This document shows positions 57,781 through 64,000 of a stretch of DNA of 64,000 bases, piece after piece. The position numbers and the translations under genes were made by a program. The DNA is from Gordius sp. MW1 (Eukaryota > Nematomorpha > Gordioida > Gordea > Gordiidae), in assembly GCA_964036665.1 (NCBI GenBank), contig OZ038526.1, forward strand, positions 2,604,001-2,668,000. Reading direction: 5' to 3'. Positions within the stretch are counted from its first letter, which is position 1, and the number at the start of each line of letters is the position of its first letter. The notes beneath the pieces are model-generated. The model did no database searches. It was not told the DNA's origin and worked only from the letters and a program-made list of their open reading frames with translations.

Positions 57781-60700
57781 AACACTACCAACGACGGTCC
57801 CAAGTCCGTGTGAAAAAAGTGGAGGGTTGGCGTCAGGTCGGAAGCCGGCTGTAAAAAGCAACTCCAAACAACATGGCAGCTTCAAATACGAACTTATACC
57901 AGAATGCTAGGGCGTCCTCCCCAAACGACGCGCATTGCATCATCCGCCCGTGCAATTTGAAAAGTATGCAAGGGTTACCGCCTCACTCAAAACGAAGGCG
58001 GTTAAGGAATCTAGTTGTCGAACAGACAAGAGTGGCCAGCTGGAATGTGGGCACGCTGACGGGGAAGAGCATCGAGGTTGCGCAGATGCTAAAAAGGCGA
58101 AGGATACACATAGCGTGTCTACAAGAAACGCGGTGGCATGGAACAAAAGCCAGGGAGCTAGGAGATGGTTACAAGCTATACTACTCATGTTCCCCATCAC
58201 GGAAGAACGGGGTCGGTATAGTGCTTAGCGATTCCTTTAAGGACAAGGTAGTCGAAGTCAAACGATGCTCGGATAGATTGATGTGCATAAAGCTGGCGGA
58301 TCAAGGCGGCCTTGTCAATGTTATTTGTGCGTATTCGCCCCAGGTTGGATGTTCCGAAAATGAGAAGGACGAATTCTATGAAAAGCTCGAAAAAAAAATA
58401 CGCTGCGTGAGGCCTGACGAGAATCTCATCATCGGAGCAGACTTTAATGGGCACGTTGGGAAAGAAAGGGGCGTGTACAAACAAAATCACGGCGGGCATG
58501 GCTACGGGTTGAAGAATAAAGAGGGAGAGAAGTTACAACAGATGGCGCAAGCTTACGATATGGCCATTGTGAATACCTTCTTTCAGAAGCGTACCGAACA
58601 TTTAGCGACGTACAGTAGTGGGGATCACCTTACACAGGTCGACTACATCCTAGTGAAGCGCAAAAATTTGTGGCAAGTTAAAGATTGCAAGGTTATACCG
58701 GGGGAAGAAATCGCCAAGCAACATCGGCCAGTTGTCCTCGATATAGCAAGAAAGATTTTTCCTGAAAGGAGAAAAGTCTACACACCAAGGACAAAGTACG
58801 AAAAGCTTAAGGATGATCGCGCAAATGAAATGTTTCACGCTCGAGCAACTCCGCTCTTGAAGGTTGCAGGCTTGGGGGGCGACATTAACAAAAGGTGGGA
58901 CACCGTTGCAAATGTTCTAAAGGAAACGGCCTTTCAAATCTTGGGACGAACTAAGGGCGGCAGAGCTCACAAGCGTGAACTATGGTGGTGGAATGACTCG
59001 GTCAAAGAGGCTATAGAAGAAAAGAAGGCGTTGTACCTACGATGGTACAAAACGAAGAAAGGAGAAGACTACGTGGCATATCGTGAAGCGAAACGCAAAG
59101 CTAAGATAGCGGTTGCGATAGCGAGGAACGAGGCTTATACCGATATGGCAAACAAGCTCGATACCAAGGGCGGCGACATAGTCATGTATAAACTCGTAAA
59201 GATCAGGGAGAAAAAAAGTCGAGATGTCGGGACACTGAAAGTCATTAAAAGCGAAGAGGGACGAACGTTGTGCAAACCGAAGGAAGTCATCAAAAGATGG
59301 AAAGATTATTTCCAAAATATGATGAACAAAACAAATGATAGAAGACCGCTAGAGAGGGTGGAACCGAACTCGAACTTGGTTTTACCATTGCAGGCTTATG
59401 AAGTAGGAGCGCAACTAACGAAGATGCGGAAAGGGAAAGCGCTAGGTCCCGATGATTTACCGATCGAAGCTTGGCTTGGGTGCAAAGGAGAAGGAATCGA
59501 CATAATGACAGGCCTATTTAACGCTATGCTGTATGAGAGTCGTATCCCTGACCAATGGAGGGAAAAGTACGATCATACCCATATACAAAGGCAAAGGAGA
59601 CGCGCAGGAATGTGGCAACTTTAGAGGTATCAAGTTGACCTGCCACTCACTAAAACTACTAGAAAGGGTGCTAGTGAAAAGGCTCAATGACGAAGTTTGT
59701 CTCTCGCCGAATCAGTTTGGATTCGTGGCCGGTAAATTAACGATGGATCCAATCTTTGCGTTGAAGCAGACGATGGAAAAATATGGCGACATAAGAAAGA
59801 ACTTACACATGGTCTTCATCGATTTAGAAAAGGCCTACGATACGGTTCCGAGAGACTTAATATGGTGGTCCCTTAGAGCCAGAAATTTACCCGAAGGATA
59901 TGTTCGACTTATCAAGGAAATGTATAATGGCGCGGTTGCATCTGTTAGGACTACCGTAGGAGAAACGAAACCCTTCCGAATAATGATTGGACTACATCAA
60001 GGGTCAGCGTTAAGCCCATTCTTGTTTAATCTAATTATGGATACAATAACAAAGGACTTGCACAAGCCAGCCCCTTGGACTATGCTATATGCCGATGATA
60101 TTGTCCTATGCGATGAAACAAGAGAAGGGGTTTTTCATCAGGCGAAAAAATGGTCAGAACGTTTTTCGGAATTCGATCTAAAGGTCAGCGAGAAGAAAAC
60201 GGTTTACATGCAAATGATAAGCGGTAGTCCGCAAATGCACAAAAATGACGGTCCAATGTACACGGAGGTTGATAAGTTCACATATCTTGGCTCGCTATTA
60301 CATCAAGAGGGAGGATGTACCGCCGAAGTCCATTCTCGGATCAAGAAAGCATGGCTCAAGTGGCGCAGCATCTCCTGTGTCATGTGTGACAAAAAGATAC
60401 CAATTTAATTGAAAAGCAAGGCGTACAAAACCATCGTGCGACCGGTCTTGCTTTACGGGAGCGAAACATGGGCTGTAACCACCGCGGAGGAGAAACTCTT
60501 GCAAGCCACGGAAATGAGAATGGTGCGATTGAGCTTAGGCTACACCAAGCTGGATCGCATGACGAACGAATCCTTGATGACAAAGATGGGTATACAAGCG
60601 ACGAAGGACTTCTTAAGAGAAAATCGACTGCGGTGGTACGGTTATGTATTACGAAGAGACGAGGACGATGTCACACGGCGAACGCTGGAGATGGACGTGC

Positions 60701-60870
60701 CTGGAAGAAGAGGAAGGGGCAGACCACGTGCCACCTGGAAACGACTGGTCGAAAAGGATATGGACGTCAAACAGATGGAAATTGGCATGGCATGTACGCG
60801 ACTCAGATGGAAGAGGCTGCTAAAAACTTACCCCACGTCTGTGGGATTTTCAACACGATAAAGAAGAAGA
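57781..60870 (+). mobile_element. RTE-type LINE, complete, 14-bp target duplication
   Basis: 3,090-bp element from AACACTACCAACGACGG to a tail of GAA repeats, bounded by perfect AAATGTTTGTTGTG copies (57767-57780 and 60871-60884). Single reading frame for endonuclease and reverse transcriptase, no long poly(A) tail; these fit the RTE clade (inference). Other copies at 36193, 28905 and 43190. Confidence 0.9.
57873..60861 (+). pseudogene. LINE endonuclease-reverse transcriptase ORF, two lesions
   Basis: ATG at 57873. N-terminal AP-type endonuclease: ASWNVGTLTGKS, IACLQETRWHGTKA, GADFNGHVGKE, TQVDYILVKRK and QHRPVVLDI carry the expected Asn, Glu, Asp and His. Reverse transcriptase: IIPIYKGKG, FGFVAGKLTMDPIFAL, motif A FIDLEKAYDTVP, motif B GLHQGSALSPFLF, motif C YADD at 60088-60099. 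C-terminal PVLLYGSETWAVT is typical. A 1-bp frameshift at about 59565 falls just before the RT fingers, and an in-frame TAA at 60406-60408 cuts the thumb region. It would encode about 990 aa without the lesions. Otherwise well kept, so probably young. Confidence 0.9.
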
Positions 60871-61477
60871 AAATGTTTGTTGTGCTTTTACTTGTTACAG
60901 ATAAAAATTAGTCGAAAGATAAAAATGTTTTGTAATTTGTGTAAAAATTACAAGGCCTTAAGAACATTATATTTTTGGAGGGGCATAACAAAAACCCAAG
61001 CTTAGATACAATTTATTTGATATTGTAACCCTCCCTTCCCCTTACACCTCCCCCCCCCAAATAAAAAGAAGAAAATTATACAATCCGGCGTACGCCCCTG
61101 GCTTAATTGTTATAATAAAAGTAGAATGTCCTGTCCGGTACTTAGCAAAGTCTTTAATTTAATATTAGTTTACTTTACACTTTATAGATAGGATAGCTTA
61201 GATTAACAAAGTTGATTGCACTGCACGCACAAAAGCACACGTGTTGATGATGATGACAATAACAACTAGCTAATAAGACCCCCTTAGCATATATCTAAGG
61301 GTCCATCGGGTCTCTATGAAAAAATAATAGACTAGCTAATGGTGGATATTCAACACACCCACACTGAATGTCTTCACCAGATAAGGAGACTAACAGTGTG
61401 GGTGTGGCTCTTTTTCTTAAGACTACAATACCCCCTCATAGCGCGTCCGTCACAACAACCTATTACTAAGATACATC

Positions 61478-62480
61478 TAGTGTTGTTATGCGGCGCGCCA
61501 TTTTACACCCACGCCTTAATAGAAAGAAAGAGACTAAGAAGCCACACCCTTATAAAGGTCCCTCGTAAGGCGCGCTTGCCTAGTGTAAGGACCCTTTTTT
61601 TACTAATCCCCTCCCCCATGGTCCTAAATTGTAGAAAATAGAACCGCCACATGTGCCATTTCATTAGTCACATTAACCATCACATTGATGAAACAAATAA
61701 GGCATGAGGGTTGTACGATTTTTAACATAAAATAGCAACACTGTGGATAAATCAGTGGCGTAAATGAGGGGGGGGGGGGTAGGAATGAAAAGTTTTTTGA
61801 TTAATAACTAAATTAAATGGGTTAAAATATTATGGTTTAGTCACATCAAAGACTTTAAGACATAAAAACCTAGAAACATTTGAAGGATTTTTTGAAGGAG
61901 GGGGTTATAAAATTTTCATGGTTAAATTTTTTTGTAACTATTTTTTGGAAAAAAATGATTTTTTTTGAAATAAAATGTATGTTGTGCTTTTACTTGTTAC
62001 AGTATTTACAAGGGCTTAAGAACATTATATTTTTGGAGGGGCATAACAAAAACACCAAGTTTAGATACAATTATTTGATATTGTAACCCTCCCTTCCGGT
62101 TACACCCCCCCCCCCCCAAAAAAAAAAGTCAAACAACTTAGAAAATTCTAATTTAATATTAGTTTACTTACACTTATAGATAGGATAGCTTAGATTAACA
62201 AATTTGACTACACTGCACGCACAACGACAGCACACATCGTGTTGATGATGATGACAATAACAACTAGCTAATAACACCCCCTTAGCATATATCTAAGGGT
62301 CTATCGGGTCTCTATGAAAAAATAATAGACTAGCTAATGGTCGGTATTCAACACACCCACACTCAATGTCTTCACCAGAAAAGGAGACTAGCAGTGTGGG
62401 TGTGGCTCTTTTTCATAAGACTACAATACCCCCTCAGCATACCCTAGGGCGCGCTATCTAGCGCGCCCGTCACAACACTA
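61478..62480. mobile_element. TIR-bounded unit, copy 2 (intact)
   Basis: About 1.0 kb with ends TAGTGTTGTTATGCGGCGCG and CGCGCCCGTCACAACACTA, imperfect inverted copies. Lacks the LINE, so it shows the empty site: GAAATAAAATGTATGTTGTG at about 61968. Two internal hairpins (CCCCTTAG/CTAAGGG; CACACCCACACT/AGTGTGGGTGTG) are conserved with copy 1. TG..CA ends would also fit an LTR; the TIRs favour a DNA transposon. Confidence 0.7.
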
Positions 62481-62510
62481 TACATCCTGATGATATGAGA
62501 GGTGAAAATT

Positions 62511-62519
62511 TATATAAAA
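62511..62519 (+). promoter_or_regulatory. TATA box of methyltransferase copy 2
   Basis: TATATAAAA 31 bp before the ATG at 62550, implying a very short 5' UTR. Confidence 0.5.
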
Positions 62520-62549
62520 ACATTCTTATGCTATTTGGAAATTTAAACA

Positions 62550-63446
62550 ATGAATCCTCAACCTGAATTTTATGATCAAAACTGCGATTATCAAACCAAA
62601 ACGTTTCAACACCTAATTGATCTCGTTAAACCAAATATCAAATCTGGTCAAGATATTCTAGACGTAGGATGTGGGTCGGGACGTTCTACCTATGATCTTC
62701 ACACAAGTCTATTCGGTGAATACAAATTAGAGGGTAAAACTTTGGGTTTGGACATATTGCCTGAAATGATTGAAAAAGCAAAGCAAAGCTATAGAATAGA
62801 CGAAAATATCAATTTTGTTCAAGTCGATATAGCTGATCCTAGCACACTCGACCTTACTAGAAACCTTTTAATCCGCGCCAAGATAAATAAATTTGACCAC
62901 ATAGTGACGGCGTTTTGCTTACACTGGGTCGAAGATCAAAAACATGCCTTATTCAATATACGTCACTTGATGAAAAGTACTCCCGGTTCAAGTCTTCATA
63001 TGTTAGTGTTCTCGGCTATTGTTAAGTTCTATGATTATGCCATTACAAAAATTTTGTCCAACCCATATTGGACTTCTTATCTTAAAGACCTTAAAAGTCT
63101 CGTTACTGAATCAATCGTTCCTTGGAAAAGAGCATGGTCTGAGACGCAAAATCCGGTCGAAACTTACGTCAAAATGATGGTGGAGGCCGGTTTTGAAGAA
63201 GACAAAATAAAAGTTTGCATTATAACTGATTCCTTCCAAAAATGTCGATACAATTCGATAGAAGAAATGCAAAATATGGTTCGGGCTTGCTTCCCGAATT
63301 GTTTACAAAGTTTAAATGGCCTAGATACCTTAAAACAAAAATTTTTCTGCGAGCTGACTCATCACATTGGTGAGTATAACGAATCGGAAAATGGTGATAA
63401 ACTTGTTGCCACTTTTCCCATAATTTACATTAATTATATTGTTTAA
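62550..63446 (+). CDS. SAM-dependent methyltransferase, JHAMT-like
   Basis: Intronless 298-aa class I methyltransferase. Motif I is ILDVGCGSGRS (Asp38 to Gly44), the ribose-binding acidic residue is in LGLDILPEMIEKAK (Asp68), the adenine-side acid is in FVQVDIAD (Asp93), and FDHIVTAFCLHWVEDQ (about 115-130) is the block typical of juvenile hormone acid O-methyltransferases and their relatives. Length fits that family. Methylating a small carboxylic acid (farnesoic or juvenile hormone acid type) is inferred only. It has a TATA box just upstream and AATAAA near 63519. A truncated sister lies at 55467; the two are separated by the minisatellite, LINE and TIR units. Confidence 0.8.
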   Translation: MNPQPEFYDQNCDYQTKTFQHLIDLVKPNIKSGQDILDVGCGSGRSTYDLHTSLFGEYKLEGKTLGLDILPEMIEKAKQSYRIDENINFVQVDIADPSTLDLTRNLLIRAKINKFDHIVTAFCLHWVEDQKHALFNIRHLMKSTPGSSLHMLVFSAIVKFYDYAITKILSNPYWTSYLKDLKSLVTESIVPWKRAWSETQNPVETYVKMMVEAGFEEDKIKVCIITDSFQKCRYNSIEEMQNMVRACFPNCLQSLNGLDTLKQKFFCELTHHIGEYNESENGDKLVATFPIIYINYIV

Positions 63447-63699
63447 CCATAACCTTATATGATAAGAGGGAATCTTTGATTTAATTGTAATTAATATGAT
63501 CATTAAAACTTTAATCATAATAAATTTAAATAAAATACGACACTACTTTTCTAAACAATTAGTATGCAAACTTGCAAATCAATGTTTAAACTCAAAATAA
63601 AAAATATTTAATTTTTTGCATTTTGAAATAAAATAGTCTCAATATCATTACCAAAGTCACATACCAATAACAAAATTATCTCCTTACCAGGATAAATGG
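63447..63699. terminator. 3' flank and poly(A) signals of the methyltransferase
   Basis: AATAAA at 63519-63524 and again about 10 bp later; no other gene seen to the family A element. Confidence 0.5.
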
Positions 63700-63707
63700 A
63701 TTTTACA

Positions 63708-63873
63708 CATGGGCGTAGCCAGGTTTTCCGTTAGGGGGGGGAGTGAAAGTTGTTTGTTCAATTAGGGTGGTGGGGGGCATAACATATTTTTTTTTAATTT
63801 TTAAGGGTTTTTGTAATGAAATTTTTTTTTGTCATTTAGGGCCCCCCCCTGCCTCCCCCTGGCTACGCTCATG
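63708..63873. mobile_element. Family A MITE
   Basis: CATGGGCGTAGCCAGG to CTGGCTACGCTCATG; flanks ATTTTACA and ATTTTACT (7/8 target duplication). Confidence 0.85.
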
Positions 63874-64000
63874 ATTTTACTTAAGAACAACTTCTAATGC
63901 TCAATATCCTATATAAAACGGCAGATTTATTAAATTTATTGTTACAAATTTTCACAATTTTGGTAACATAAGGCTTTTTAATACGTTGGGTTCAAGTTAA

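Larger units (their letters stand above)
57035..61458. mobile_element. TIR-bounded unit, copy 1, split by a LINE
   Basis: Direct repeat of 61478-62480. Left end truncated (starts near TTTTACAGACGCGCTTTAAT); right end GCGTCCGTCACAACA. Interrupted at 57781-60870 by the LINE. It also has a 215-bp extra stretch (57541-57757) with a 19-C run. Conserved hairpin-forming CACACCCACACT..AGTGTGGGTGTG near 61355-61405. Confidence 0.7.

Noticed and set aside
57935-58499. Several 86-100-codon ORFs around the LINE start
   Set aside because: Out-of-frame shadows of the endonuclease frame.
61339-61641. 100-codon ORF spanning the junction of the two TIR units
   Set aside because: Crosses the boundary of two repeats and is not conserved between the copies.

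Overview
This is a repeat-rich, AT-rich animal nuclear sequence. Genes are split by spliceosomal introns, many of them only 37-60 bp, and they lie in a dense bed of transposon remnants. There are no bacterial signatures: no operons, no Shine-Dalgarno-led ORFs, no CRISPR. Conserved eukaryotic single-copy genes plus a juvenile-hormone-acid-methyltransferase-like gene point to an arthropod, possibly a mite or other chelicerate. That placement is inference; I could not fix the species.

Layout, left to right. (1) 47-3721 (+): 3' seven exons of MFSD11, an UNC93-like transporter homologue. (2) 6259-11863 (+): UTP25, an SSU-processome factor, 11 exons giving a continuous 657-aa frame. (3) 13747-14701 (-): transformer-2 splicing factor, complete in 7 exons with introns of 37-58 bp. 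(4) 19480-23085 (+): ACTL6A/BAF53 actin-related protein, complete in 13 exons, 444 aa. (5) 24255-26898 (-): EI24 autophagy/ER membrane protein, complete in 8 exons, 318 aa. (6) 33093-33850 (-): relic of a kinesin-14 neck/motor. (7) 34298-34928 (-): last two exons of an unrecognised lysine-rich protein. (8) 49346-52049 (+): five exons of a kelch-repeat gene that runs directly into a hAT insertion. (9) 55467 and 62550 (+): two copies of a JHAMT-like methyltransferase gene, the first broken after about 78 codons, the second intact (298 aa). The genes have ordinary cellular roles (rRNA processing, splicing, chromatin remodelling, autophagy, small-molecule methylation) and do not form one pathway.

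The rest is mobile DNA. Family A is a MITE bounded by CATGGGCGTAGCCAG, with 11 copies, mostly intronic, and 8-bp target duplications. Family B is a TA-flanked MITE with GGTCGACC-type arms. Family C elements end in GGGTCGGGTC-type repeats. Two complementary remnants of one hAT family carry a BED finger and a dimerisation domain. Four copies of an RTE-type LINE are present; one has a perfect 14-bp target duplication. Four fragments carry a restriction-like-endonuclease (R2-type) retroelement tail; one of these is flanked by an 83-bp direct repeat. There is also a 931-bp near-perfect fold-back, a tRNA-derived SINE array, a piggyBac-type MITE, a 110-bp minisatellite and a tandem pair of about 1-kb TIR-bounded units.

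I see no clear new multi-gene system. The most unusual objects are the 83-bp-duplication endonuclease retroelement (41651-42652), the 931-bp fold-back (40453-41383) and the three-level nested insertion at 28905-30850. Exon boundaries were worked out by hand from GT/AG sites and reading phase; all alignments to families are from recognition, not from searches.
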